Shown here piece by piece: positions 50,641 to 63,677 of a DNA stretch of 64,000 nucleotides (positions are counted from its first letter, which is position 1; each line of letters starts with the position of its first letter). Where the stretch lies: assembly GCA_033439265.1 (NCBI GenBank), contig JAVTVX010000027.1, forward strand, positions 1,255,001 to 1,319,000, written 5' to 3'. The stretch is from Dillenia suffruticosa (taxonomy: Eukaryota; Streptophyta; Magnoliopsida; Dilleniales; Dilleniaceae). The notes under the pieces were generated by a model. It was not told the origin of the DNA, did no database searches, and saw only the letters and a list, made by a program, of their open reading frames with translations. The translations under genes were made by a program, and so were the position numbers.

Positions 50641-51545
50641 TAAGTTAAATATAGGAGATTTAATAAAATATAAAGGTAAATCATTGAAAACTTGAATGTA
50701 AATTATCCGTAAAAATATAGAAGTTTAAAAGTTTAGAAAAGAAAATGGTTTTGAATAAAAATAGATGACGTGAAAAACTCCGTACAAATTAAATCAATCT
50801 ATTTTAGATATTTATTTATTGATTTATTAATTTATTAATTTTTTATATTTCTATTTTTATTTTTATATATTTTTTTTATATTTTTTTTAAAATTTATCTA
50901 ATAGATGATGGATTCTAAATATTAAGATCAAGGCTTCTGTCGTTGTTGTTGTACACCAAACAAACAACACAAAATAGCTGCACGGAAAAGACAGAGATTG
51001 ACGAACTAAAAGCCAAACAGGAGAGCTAGTTACAAAATAATAATAATAACGAAAAAGATAAAAATATTCTTTGCATCTTATTATTAAATAATATTTTGAG
51101 GTAAGTTAACGATCTTTGTCGATGATTATCAAAGATCAAAATAAGGAATCTTCTCTCCTAAATTAATTTCTTAAACTGTCGAACTCAAATTTTAAAATTA
51201 AAATTTAATTTTTTATTATTATTAGATATATAATGTTTTGCGAGTTGTGCTCTAGCTATTAGGAATTAGCATCCGCAGGTTGGACAAAGGCACTTGCGTT
51301 AATCTACCATTATTTGCATGCTGTAGGGACCGGTAATGGCATGTCTTTATGTTTTTTTTTTTTTAAATTATAGATTTTTAAAAGATTTTACCCTCTGAAA
51401 ATCCTCAAAAGAATCACGAAAAAGTTTCTATTTTTTAATAATTAAAATCTCAACTGCTAAGTAGATTTGTTTTGGACATATTAAGCTGTGTTTATTAGGG
51501 AAGTTGACAAGATAAATGCATGACAACATTGTAAAGCATATCAAA

Positions 51546-51549
<4 letters not shown>

Positions 51550-51578
<29 letters not shown>
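51550..51578. repeat. (GT)n microsatellite
   Basis: About fourteen GT units, the only long GT tract in the window. Confidence 0.9.
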
Positions 51579-51581
<3 letters not shown>

Positions 51582-51959
51582 AAAGATATATAAACTATGT
51601 GGCTTTCTTGTATATGAAAAAATATAAAAAATAAACCTTCCCATTGAAAATATCAAAATATATTTTGGGGAGTGGAGTAAGATGGGTCACAGCTTTTTTT
51701 GAATGTGGTTATTATTTTATCATTATTGCATGCATTGACATGGTTCTGTAAAAGAGACCGAGATAAAGGCTAACACGAGAAGAAGTGAACAATTCTTTTT
51801 AATGCCTCTCTCCCTCTCTCTTGCTCGGGCCCCTACCTACAATAAGAATAAAGCCAGAAGAAATAAAATTGAAATAATCACCTTAGCATGAAAGGACATT
51901 CCCCTTTTTCTTTTCTCTAGAGGAGCAGGAATTGCCCCACACTACATGATCAAAGTGTC

Positions 51960-52135
51960 CAGTGGACCGACGCCAGTGAATGAACAATCGTTTGTCTTAA
52001 AGGTCTCAGATTCAAGTCGTATGAAGAAAATAAGTATTGGAAGAGTTTTATCCTATAAAAATTCAATTCAAGTCGAATTAAATTTAGTCAGATTTAATGT
52101 GGTTGTCAAATACTAATAGTTTTATTTATTAAAAA
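51960..52135 (+). repeat. SINE-like family copy
   Basis: Contains a B-box-like CAGATTCAAGTC, then GAGTTTTATCC, TCGAATTAAATTTAGTCAGA, GTCAAATACTAATAG and an A-rich end, in family order. No duplication was found. Confidence 0.5.
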
Positions 52136-52717
52136 AAGAAAAAAAGACCGGTGGTGGAAGGGTATTCCGTTTTCACCTTCTCAAGCCTTCCCGACCTGGG
52201 AAAAAGAGATGGGATCGAGCATAGGTCCCAGTGGTCCATCAAGCACGATATAGCATCTGGAAGTTTACGGTCCCCTCTAGCCTATTAGAGTGAGGAAATG
52301 GGGCGTTTGGTGGACAAATACCTCAAGGCCCAGAGAGAGGAGACAACATCTGATTGGGGCAGGTCTTGGTGGGACATTCTTTACGGTGTCAAGTTAGTCC
52401 GCCTAAACAGCTGAGATAATTTTTTTTTCTTTTTGTTACACGAGATTTGAACATCGATTGGAAAAGAAAATTATAACCATTAAACTAGAGCATAACAAAG
52501 ATAATAACATTGCAAAAGCAAACTAGGCAAAATCGTAACATCCTCCTCTAGGTTCAACGACAAGATTTTAATTCTTTTAATTAAGATCTGAGATTAAAAT
52601 CCACTCTTAAATCGGATAACTTGTGCACAGATAGTCAAGTACCAGGAAAAAAAGGGGGGCCAAAACCATGTTGGCCGGTTGAGAATACTACCCTACTCTA
52701 TTATATGATTCAATCAC

Positions 52718-52755
<38 letters not shown>

Positions 52756-53247
52756 CGAAACCCTGAGCAGGAAATATAAGACTATGCCAATCAAAATCAG
52801 GGTTAGATTTGGGCAAAACTCAGAACAACAAAAAATCAGAGACTGGATTTGGGCAAAACTTAGAACAACAAAAACAAGGAGGCTAAAAGAAATGACATTC
52901 AAGAATAACTATGAACATTTTTCTATTACATTACAATTCAAAATCTTCCGAAAGCCGCATCAAATGCTACTTAATATGGTAAAGCAAGAAACTACAAATA
53001 AAATCTATTTTGTGCAAGATATTACAGGTGGACTTATGGTAAAAGGGCAATTAGCTTGAAGGGTCAAGACCTCCTTGCTGATAAAGCTTAGTTCTTGATC
53101 TAACGCTTGATCTCTACTAAATGAACTTTCCATTACCTTTTTACCTCACTGCGGAAGATCACACTCCACTACTGTCGGCTGAACCCGGGATATAGAATGA
53201 AAGTTCCACACATATGTTGACCAAAAACTATGATAAGCCATCTACCA

Positions 53248-56200
53248 TCACCGATAACCTCCTGCGGCACGTGGTTTTCCTCCCCTTGTGTTCAAATGTT
53301 GGGAGATAAATATGATTGCCATCACCACAATGAGAATACCAACCAGCGTGCTGAAAAAGAGAGCACCGGGTTGCCGGGTCTGAACAAAGCCATATATCCC
53401 ATTAGAAGTCACCAGAATCAGGTCATTGAGACCATCACCAGAGAAATCCTCGCAGATTAATGCATGGGTGGGAGGTGCAGGAAGATCTACTGTTGCTAAT
53501 CTGCTACCTCCGGGTGATAAGATCACGGCCTCTTGATCTCCAGCAGCAAGGATCATCTCCTGATTATCATGGACACGCAACGTAATTGCCTTGAGTGTAG
53601 GCACAACCATACCCACTTCCATCATCCCTGTTAGTGATGGAAGGTTTGACCATGTAGCACCAGTCAGCAGTTGCCATTGCCAAAGAGCATCATGGCCATG
53701 CAACCCGGGAGAGTATGATGTCACCTGAAAGAAATATCAAATTTGAGAATGCTCAACTCTTTCAGCAAAATTAAACAATACTAGGGCATGCATTTTTGGC
53801 ACAAAGTAACATGGATAACTAAAACTATCCGAGTAGGATAATCTTAAATGTGTTTATTGAACTATATACCTCACCGCGATTAGTAAGGAAAATAATGTCA
53901 CCATGGCTGCCCTTGCGATGCCTATGACCATCATTTCTTGGAATGAGAATGGGTGTTGCAACCTCAAGTGAACCTATATCAGGAGTTCGGCCAAAGCTCC
54001 TAAACTCTCCATGCTGGAATAAGTTAAAATGGGAATGGTGACATATGGAAGCATTAAAAAGTTGATCTCGAACCGGTACACCTGAGGTTGCGACAGCCCA
54101 GCAAGGTAGGAGCATTTCCATGGATCCACTTACAACAGTTTGCTCAGCACCATTTCCACCAACAACCTACATTTAAAGAAGAAGGTAACTTTCAAAAGGA
54201 CCATGTAGTATGCTGAAATCCCAATTTCGCCAATATTATTCTGGCTTTGTAGAACCTCGATGCAATTTTACATTGAAACTGGTCAAGTATAATTCTGATT
54301 TTAATAACCTTGGGAAGAAGGTGGGGGCATTTTTTTTTTTTTAAATCTATTAATTTTCCTTATTGACACTTCAACTTGGTGAGAACATATCTCTTATATT
54401 GGAATAAGCCAGCAATATATACACATTTTACACAATGAGCAAAGACCAAATGTAATGCATTTCCACCAACTGCTACAGAAACAGTAGCTTGCTATCTTTA
54501 AGCTAAATGGAAAGCTCATCAAATAATACAGAAAAGGCCAATAGATTCCTGAGTTATGAATGGGTCCTACCTAGTAGAATTTAGCTTGGATCTCATCACT
54601 AATTCAAGGGCAAATTATTGTTGTCATTTTATATGAAAAGAATATTTCAAAAAGAAACACAAAATGATTTAAAAAAAAGGGATGACAAAACCATCCTCCA
54701 GAGCCTTCCGATCCTTGTCAATCACTATTGAGGAGCAAAGCATATGCATCATGTACAATACAGTGACACAGCATGCTTTCAAGGGCAGCTGCAAGAATCT
54801 CTTGAAATGGCAACTGGACACGCATCCCTACAGCAAAGGTTAAAAGCCAGTATTTTTTTCCCCTACAATGTAAAATTTGATGGAAGTGCTGATGGAGGGT
54901 AAAATTAATAGAGAAGATATACTGGGGAAAATTATAGCACCTGCACATGATCAAGCACTCCATCTCCATTGATATCAGCATGGAGACCTCCTTCTTGAAG
55001 ATGAAGCTAGATTAAAAAAAACAAAGGAAGTTCAAGTCAGACAATGAATCTCCTCTTGATGTATTAACAGTAACAATGCAAGAACTGCCCAAAAACAATC
55101 TAAATAAACACAAGCACTTGTGGATCCTATAGCATAATTAACAGGTAGAAAACAATAAAACTAGACAGATTACTTAGAACAAGCATATAAGTGTATGACA
55201 AGAAGACATAAAGATAGATACGTATTCAGAATTACTAGTTATCTATGTGCTTTGCACATAATAAGAAACTTGATTTCTTTTTTAGGTATTATATTTGAGA
55301 TCTTAAAAATGTTAAGATATGTGTAAAATTTTGAAGAGAATTCTATAAGTTTTCTTTTTTCTTTTTCTTTTTTAAGATTATAGATTCGTCCTATGGAAAA
55401 AATATTTAAGAGAATTTAAAAAAAAATCAGCAAATTCTTGAGAATTATACTAAATTCAAATGTTTTAAATGGATCTTTAGGCACCAATGTGGAAATGCTG
55501 AAATGCTGATATCAAAGTGCTGTAAAAGAGAAAATTAGCTCGAAACAGCATTGTCACATATAGCATTCTGTATTTGGTAAAAGGGGTGCACAGAGCAGAT
55601 CAAAAATACCATTGAGCAGAATCCTTCTAATCAAGAAAACTTTCATAAGGACAATTGAAATTAATGTTTTACAATCAACCAGAATTAGAAGATAGTAAAC
55701 TGATGTCAGCTAAACCATGAGATGATGAAAATCTAAGAGCAAAAAACTCTCTGTCGAAATGTCAGCCTCTCTTTTGACAAAGCCATTTTTTGGTCTATTA
55801 AAAATTTGGATTGTTTTCACCGCCTACAGCTACATCCCTGGATCTCTTTGCTGAATATCTAGATTGATAATGCTGGATTCTCAAATAGATGGCACATGAA
55901 ATTGGAGAAGTTCTCTGGCTGAGAAATTCAGGATTTTAACAACCAGAATGGATTTTCATGACAGTGGCGGTTCTCAAGACCCCAATGATCTTCTTAATCA
56001 AATGTTCTAAAGTTAAACTGGCCAGCTATAATATCCCACGTGGCCACTCTATAAACCGTAAGACAAGCATTTTTTGCTTTCTAATAAATCTTTCTCAGAA
56101 TTAGCAGGATAAATTCACTTACAGTCTACCTTACAAATAGTGCGGCCAGATGCCAAATGAATTGCTTCAATCCCTTCCTTCTGATGTGCCACAACTACAT

Positions 56201-59200
56201 TTGGAACCCACCAAAGTTGCGTGTGATTTGTTATGGTAGGAATGTACGGCATTGGCTGCATCAACAGAGTAAAAAGATATCAACAGGGGTCATCTGAGCA
56301 TAAGTTGTCCAATAGTACTCCGCGTTCACACACATTTAGAAAATAGCATAAATTATGAAACATAAATAAACATTTAAAATGAAAGTTGCATTCCTTTTTG
56401 AAAACAATTACCAGACTGATGAGGTACAGGTCCTAATTTTCAAAAAGCTGCAATCCATGCTAGTAGCATTCTTATAGTTATTGCGATATTGATGCCATCC
56501 AAAAAAAATTTAACACATACATTCTGCCCTTTAAGGTAAATATAGGCAGGAAGGCTTACCTTCTTAGATTTGGCTGACTTAGCAATATTTGCAGCTTTGT
56601 CAATCAAGTTTGAAATTTTTTTTGAGGTGTCCTTTCCTGGTGGATTGTTTTCCTCCGGCTTATGGAATGGATAATTAGTAGTTTTCCCAGGAATTTTCTT
56701 CAAAGCTTTCCTTTTGTGTCGCCTAAAGTGCGCAAGCTTAAACCTAGTATCCTCCCTCCTATCCTGATTGAAAATTTTGGAATTATAAGCATTACTAACC
56801 TCTTGATAAGCAGGGAAGAAATCACCTAATATTTGGGAATGCAAAAGTACTTACCCAGTGATGAGGCATAACTCCTAGGATAGATTCTCTGAACTCCCTG
56901 CACTCAAACTAGAATTTACACAGTTCGATGAGTTCATCTTTGGGAATTACATAAAAATAGTTAAATTTGACCAAACACAATCCCACTGAGATTCATTAAA
57001 TTATGAATGGAGAAGGGCCACTTGATAAGGAGTAAAACTTGTACAAAAAGTCCAGCTAAAAGCATTTTTGTTATCTGTAAAACCAAGTCCAGCAAACCGA
57101 ATGCTAGATAATAGATATGCATATGGGAAACCAGTGGTACAATCAAGGTGTTTACTAATGAAGACAATCAGATTCATGAAATCTATTGTCACACCACTCA
57201 GATAAAGGAAAGGGATTGGTGGATTAATTTACTGATTAGGAATATCACACACAACAAAGAAGAAAAATATAAGACAAACATCGTTCAGCTTACCTCCCCA
57301 GGATGACGAGTGTTCAGAGCATGCACATCCAGCTTGTAGTTATGCTGTGGTATCAACTGTGATGCCTCTGAGGAGAGTGTTTGAATGTTCTAAATTACAA
57401 GAATGAAGTCAATAGGAGTAAAAGGCATAGCAAATCAAAGAAGATTTGACTTTAACACCAACATATTGAAGCACATGCAAAATCTGCATAAGGCTTTCAT
57501 AAAGGCAGTAATACTAACAGCCATAACTCAACATTTAAGCATGAAAATAACATCATGCAAACACCCTAAAGTTAAATCTTCCAGAAATTAGGAGAATTAG
57601 TTTCAAACTGTAAAAACTTGGAAGCAAGCACTGCATAAAACAGAGTACCGATACATATTACTGGAGTGGTGTCATTTGCTTAATCCTAGCAACATTTTTG
57701 TTAAAGATGTCTAAAATTCAACATTGTATATTACAAGGAACCTCATTCTTAACCAAAAGGAGCACTACTGCTGCCTTCAAGCATGACAGCGGGACCGCTA
57801 ATCTAAATGTTGAAAGATTAGAAAAAGGTTTTTTTTTTTTTTCCTTTAAAAAATGAAGAGTCTTTAATCTAAATTTTAAAGTCTTCTATATTAAAATGTA
57901 CAATGCAACTCACCAAAAAATAAAAAAAAAAAGCAGTTGCGAATAACATGAATATTTTCCTCAGCATGAAAGCTTGAGATACCAAAGAAATCCCAGGTCA
58001 AATAATAAATAATTTGAATGGTTTACCTCTTTTTTTCTGTCCCATCGAAGAAGACCACTTCGACCAGCAAATGCATAAAATGCAAAATGACGCAAGTCAA
58101 CATTTCCAGAGGTCTCAGAAGCCTAGTCAAACAACAGAAATATAAAATCAGGTCTCCACTGAAAAAGAAATAAAAAATCGCATAAGCATGGTATTCCTGA
58201 TATTATACAGTTTCACACCCCACAACCAAACGAATACAAAGCAACCATGCAATGAGAATTAGTTATATGTAGTCAAGCCAAGGGAAAGGTATGAGTTTCT
58301 TTCGTTCGTAACTGATGGCAAATTTCACTTTCACAAGACAAGTAAGATTGCCAACAAAAACCTATTGGCAAAAAACTGAGATTGAACTACCATTTCCTCC
58401 CTTTCACATTTACACATCCAGTGATCCAAATGCAAGATGTTCTCTACAGGACAGGAGGCATTAAAACTCATAGATTCAACTCCAAACACAGTATCACTAC
58501 GAAGATTCAAATGTCTCCCGAAAGAAAAAAGATTAACGAACTCACTAGGTATAAATAATAAAATTTTCCTACAGATAAAATGAGGAAAGGAAGTGTACGA
58601 GAAAAGAAGAGCATCTGGGCAGAACTTATTTACAGACACTAGTCAGATCATCTAGGACAACTATTCATGCATGCAACAGCTCTGCAGACTCATGATACCT
58701 TAGACATAACCTGTTTGAGATAAAGAAGAAAATTGTTCACGTAAAACACTAAGAGACAAAAACAAGAGCATCAGAAGAGCTATCCAGCATGCACAGGCCA
58801 GAACCACCTTCATACCTCCTTTTCACCAGCACTTCTTCTATGGGCCTCAGCATTTTTCGCTGCCATTCCTATTTCTTCAAAAGGATCAAGGGATATCTGC
58901 AACAATAAAATTAATCATGTGTCACACAACAAATGAATAGAAAGCATGCTCCCAGACATCAACAGATATCCAAGGAAATTGATGGTACTTCAGTAACTGT
59001 ATGCAGACACCATTAGCCGTAAAAGATTCTCCTTTTAATTTGACAAAGGTTAAAATGAGTGAGTTCTCAAGACTCCAAGAAAATTAATGAAATCATCCTA
59101 CTAACCCATTCTGTTCCAACAGCAAACAAGAAAAAGCAATCAAAGTAATTCATATTTTTTAACTATAGCAGATCCGAAAAAGGAAGGGATGATACATGTG

Positions 59201-61372
59201 GCTGCATTTCCATCCTTCCTCCAACAATTACTAATCCAGTATCTCCATGCTTCAAGGTATAATTGCTTATAGAAATTGCCACCTCCCTATGGTGTGCATT
59301 ATGTGGAAAGTCATCCTGCCAAAATGCACAAAAGTAAGAAACAAGAACAAGTTAGGTATATATTGCAATGACAAATGACTAACTCTAGAGAGATTACAAG
59401 ACTGCAATTGATCTGCATACTGGAAATCTTAGAACTGAACCCCACATAGATTCACTTGACAAACCTGTAGATTTGTCTCCCAAAGCTTCTTGAGGTTGTG
59501 ATCAAAACACATGACAGACCAGTCAGATGTCACAACAACAATAACCTGCTTCTGTGGTTGTCCCTGTTTATAAGTGCGATCAACAACTCCAGTGGCCATG
59601 GCTACAGCACGTCTCCCAGATGATACCCGAACTTTGTCGGGCAACAATGTTACTTGTGAAATCATACGTGCTTCACTGAATCCTTCATCCACGCGTCTGT
59701 TGTGAGGCTCCAGAATCTGTGCTAGAAACTCAAAAAAAATGAGTCATGCCCAATAAAAGTTCCCCTTGTGGTATTTTGTTGGAAGGTGAAATATAATTCT
59801 TTGAATGAATAATGGAAATTCAAATTGAAGCGGGAAAACAATCCCAAATGATGATGAGCCAAATTTCTGAAAGAATGTGTTTCTCTTCAGCAGAAAAGAA
59901 ATCAAAAGAACTTTTCTTTCAAAGCGGATACAAGAGGCAATGAGATTGGAAGCAAAGCTCAGGTAAGAGTCAGTGAACAACAACATTAGCACTTTTTTAC
60001 AAGTATCAAAAAATAGAAGAAAGCTAAAGAGAATTATGCCATCAAGAGTTGTATAACTTAGTAGCATCATCAGTTTTCTTCCCGTATTGACATCCTTCTT
60101 TAGTTGCAACTAAATTCTTAATTTAGTGAAAATGGCCTTGTGATCCTTTCATGTCACTGCTTGTCCATCTATCAAGCATACATTTTTTATAAAGCTCCAA
60201 TTAGAGTCTTAAACACATAAAAAAATAAAAAATGAATACCCAGCTACCTCATGAGTCACCAGGAGGGGTGAGGACAGGCAGCTACCCCCTTGAAATTTTA
60301 AGGAAAAAAAATTAATATGTATAATTTCAAATTTTATAATCCCAATGTCGTATGTTCTCCTAAAAATTAAAACCCCTGCCACCACTACCGCAGCCCTTGC
60401 ATGTTGTATTTCACCCCCTTACCCTAAACATAAATTTTTGGCTTCACCCCTGATAACCAATATTGTCACAGTGAAGCCCTCAGAAAATTCTAGACCAAAC
60501 AGCACCATTAATAGTGCCCCTTGATTTTCAGATATTCACGAGCTAAATTCAAAAGGCATACGCATACCGTGCCTCTTAAACTTGATATGAGGGTTCTTAA
60601 TCTGTTCAAGTAACAATCTTTTTTTTTTTTTCCTTTAGTTAAACTAGCTAATCAAAACAATGTGATACTTCATTCAGTATTTGGTTTGACACCTTTTGCA
60701 ATGTGAAGTGCCATACACCATCCTCAAGTAACATTATCTGGATAAAAAAAAAAAATCAATGACAGAAACAATAAATCCCAACATGACATGACATTATTAC
60801 TCCAAATGACATTGGCGACCCCCATAACCCCTCGAAGTATAAACAGCAATGTATGTTGTACTTCGCCCCAACAAAAATTTCTAGCCGCACTTGACATAAA
60901 TTTCTGGTTTCGCCCATGGCATTACCGTTACTTCCTTCTCAATACCTAAATTCTTACAATGCTAAGGCGAACATAAGTGATAACGAAAATGAGTACAGCC
61001 TGTTCAGGATCACATAATCAAGATTCAACAAATAGAGAGAGAGGACCTGAATTTTGGCATCGTGAGTAGCGACGAGAATTTCTTTCCTACCATCACCATT
61101 CAAATCAGCAACAACAGGAGGGTGAAGACGTTCTGCTTCATACTTGATCGGATATTCATCGGATAAATGAAACCACGCTTCCTTGAACGAGAAATCACCT
61201 TCATGCTGTACAACAAACAAAAACACAAATCAGCCTACGAATTGCAATTCTAGGGTTTTAGGAAACTACTGTGGTTTGAGTTTTGAAAAGCGATCAGCTT
61301 AAAGCTTACAAACCTGGAGAGAGAAGAAGATCGCGAAAGATGAGAGCATCAAAATTGCCAAGTCTCGCTTCC

Positions 61373-61376
<4 letters not shown>
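53248..61376 (-). CDS. NERD1: FG-GAP repeat membrane protein, NERD1
   Basis: The Arabidopsis counterpart (NEW ENHANCER OF ROOT DWARFISM 1) is a Golgi protein needed for cell expansion and linked genetically to the exocyst. Thirteen exons join in phase: 61376-61314, 61205-61047, 59716-59465, 59315-59196, 58896-58816, 58122-58027, 57389-57294, 56908-56855, 56763-56560, 56255-56130, 55006-54941, 54166-53870 and 53724-53248. They give 696 residues, about the length of the Arabidopsis protein. Residues 1-21 (MRKRDLAILMLSSFAIFFSL) are a signal peptide or anchor. Three calcium-loop-type FG-GAP motifs are visible: ADLNGDGRKE (54-63), ADINGDGVLD (427-436) and EDFSGDGLND (630-639). A basic segment (HFRRHKRKALKK) lies in the middle. 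A single membrane helix near 658-678 (GALFFSTLVGILIVVMAIIF) is followed by a short cytosolic tail. This implies a lumenal beta-propeller-like domain with a C-terminal anchor. A (CT)n tract abuts the start codon. Confidence 0.94.

Positions 61377-61405
<29 letters not shown>
61377..61405. repeat. (CT)n tract adjoining the NERD1 start codon
   Basis: About fourteen CT units (GA in the transcript) run directly up to the NERD1 ATG, so the tract is in the 5' UTR. Confidence 0.85.
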
Positions 61406-61408
<3 letters not shown>

Positions 61409-62362
61409 GTACTGTGATCGATCGAATTAATCGCCGGCCAGATGAGTCAGTGCGGAGTCGTCATCGAGTTCAATTTAAGCCGGGGCGTGGTTCTAAAATT
61501 CTTAACCTCTAAACGACATCGTTTCAAATTTCTGACAAGGCGTTGCGTTTAGTATGATTTCCTAAGTCGGTGCGTTTTGACCGAAGCATCGATCAAACTC
61601 TCTGCCACGCTAAACGGGTCGTTCTCCAAAGCTTAAGAAAATTAATTTTGAAATAAAAAATATAATTACCTTTTAATTAACTTATATTGAATTATTTTAA
61701 TCCAAAAAAAAAAAATTGATGGGTCATATCAACAGCACATTAAAGGCAATGAATTTTCTTTTTTATTTTAATGTTGTGGGTAAATAACTGTTTTAACATA
61801 ATTTTTATTTCAGACTAAAATTTTAAAATTATTTTATAATTTTTAAGACTTCCAAAACAAAAATTATATAATTTGTAAAATCGTTTTCAATAGCTTTAAG
61901 CACTAGATGTAGAATCCAAACTCCAAGTTTAACCATCCACCTTAGACTCTGTTCTATTTATAAGCCAAAAATATTTCAATTCCAATATTCACTAAGAAAA
62001 GAAGAAAACCATATTCCATTACAAAACGGCGCACACTAATATACAAAGACCAGAGAGAAAGACTAAAGATGACATAAATGTGTTGGGGGTTAATATTCTC
62101 CCATACTTCCACTCTTGTTTCACCCCTTTTTCCCTCTTTTCAGCCTTAAGAAATCCAGCACATTTCCTCCAGATCTTCGACCTGCTTCAGGGCAAAACAA
62201 CTTCAATCATCCACCCATAGAGTATCTATAATACTCGATATTGGAAGTCTCAAAGTAACTAAAGAGTGTCACGATTCATTGAGATTCAGTCTATTGTTGT
62301 TCAAATTCATTAAAAAAAGAAATAATAAAAAAATCACGGCTATGAAGCACGGCAGCACTTAC

Positions 62363-62482
62363 TGTTTCTCTCAACAAAGCCTCCCTCTGCACGTGTTCCT
62401 CGCACATGTGGGATGAACACATGGAGCTACATTCAACATCTTTGCCCCTGGAGCTACCTTCACTGGTAACTTTCCAGAAAGG
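62363..62482 (-). other. Possible exon of an unidentified minus-strand transcript
   Basis: A 120-nt segment is bounded by a good acceptor (pyrimidine-rich, ending TTTCAG) and a perfect donor (GTAAGT). It is open in the frame reading PFWKVTSEGSSRGKDVECSS. I do not recognise the protein. It could be an exon of a gene starting beyond the right edge or part of a non-coding RNA. Confidence 0.25.
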
Positions 62483-62706
62483 CTGAAACAATGTAAATGA
62501 ACAGGCCAAATTAGTAACGTTGATTTCTAGTTAACTACCAATGTCTGTTAAAACTATAAATGTCAAAAAAGCCATTTTTAAATTCCCCTCAATTTGATGT
62601 TCCAGCTGAATTGAAAGGAGAAAAGATCGATATTATGATTAAGCAAAGTTTAAAGCCTTAACAAAATAAAGCTGGCTTACTATTGATCTGTTTGAAGACT
62701 CGAGAA

Positions 62707-62708
<2 letters not shown>

Positions 62709-62751
<43 letters not shown>
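62709..62751. repeat. (AT)n microsatellite
   Basis: About 21 uninterrupted AT units, the longest AT tract in the window. Confidence 0.9.
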
Positions 62752-62752
<1 letters not shown>

Positions 62753-62764
62753 CAACGGCAGTCT

Positions 62765-62890
62765 CAAGTTCAAACCCTATGAATGAAGCAAAAGGATTTA
62801 GGAGAACTAATTTTTAAAATAAATCATATAATATTTGAATCAAATTAATCGGGTACTATATCTATACTCAAAAAAATTAGCACACTATAT
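62765..62890 (+). repeat. SINE-like family fragment
   Basis: B-box-like AAGTTCAAACCC, then GGAGAACTAATTT, TTGAATCAAATTAATCGGGT and an A-rich end, in family order. Confidence 0.45.
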
Positions 62891-63003
62891 AGTAATGCCC
62901 GGTCCCTATTTCCTAAGCCCATCCTGGCAGGCCAGGCCAGCCCACGTTGACAGCTCCAATTACAGGAATTAGAATCACGATGTTATGGTTTCCACGTTTT
63001 TAT

Positions 63004-63416
63004 GGTAAGTTTGGTTCTGCGAAGGAAGGGAGAAGAGAATGGGAAGATTTATTTACTAAGTAAATATATTTTTTTCTATTTTATTTGGTAAGAGTGGAAG
63101 GAAAGAAAATAAATATTATTTTCTCTTATTTGATTAGAGTGAAAAGTGATAGAGAAAAGGGAAAGAAATAAATATTATTCTTCCTAAGTTATATAAAAGC
63201 GAAAAAAAAAAAAAAATTTGTTTACAAATTTTTATTACACATCCGATCCATTCACAAGTGGAAGGAAATTTTTATGACACGGAGGGGTGCTATTTTACCC
63301 CTTTTTTACTTTCATCCCTATTTTCACTTTGACCAAACAAAAATAATTTTCTATTTTATTCCACATTTACTTCCCTTTCTCTTTTCCTCTTATTTTACAT
63401 CCCAATCAAACTTACC
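63004..63416. mobile_element. Inverted-repeat MITE-like element
   Basis: The left end GGTAAGTTTGGTT (63004-63016) and the right end AATCAAACTTACC (63404-63416) are inverted repeats matching at 12 of 13 positions. The complementarity continues inward (GGAAGGGAGAAGAGAA on the left against TTCCCTTTCTCTTTTCC on the right). The element is 413 bp and has no coding capacity. No target duplication could be assigned. Confidence 0.6.
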
Positions 63417-63642
63417 GCCAGGGTCATAGTAAATAAACCGGATTTATATATATATATATATATATATATAATGTTATATAATTATATACTATATTTTATT
63501 ATATTTTAATACTCAAACAGCTTGAACACGTTTCGATCATTGAACCATATATCAGTGCCTTAACCGGTTCAATGACCAATCCAATTTTCTAAACATCGGG
63601 AGTAACTAAAACCAAAATAAATAAATAAATAAACAAACAAAC

Positions 63643-63677
<35 letters not shown>

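Larger units (their letters stand above)
45174..53247. other. 8 kb gene desert with repeat remnants
   Basis: The STY 3' UTR occupies the first few hundred bases and includes a short TTC repeat. The rest contains (AT)n at 46988-47018, a G17 run near 47769, a possible solo LTR around 48530-48800, (GA)n at 48990-49020, a MITE-like element at 49699-50058, a LINE tail remnant at 50453-50640, (GT)n at 51550-51578, a SINE-like copy at 51960-52135 and (AT)n at 52721-52751. No gene is supported. The last 500 bases include the NERD1 3' UTR. Confidence 0.45.
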
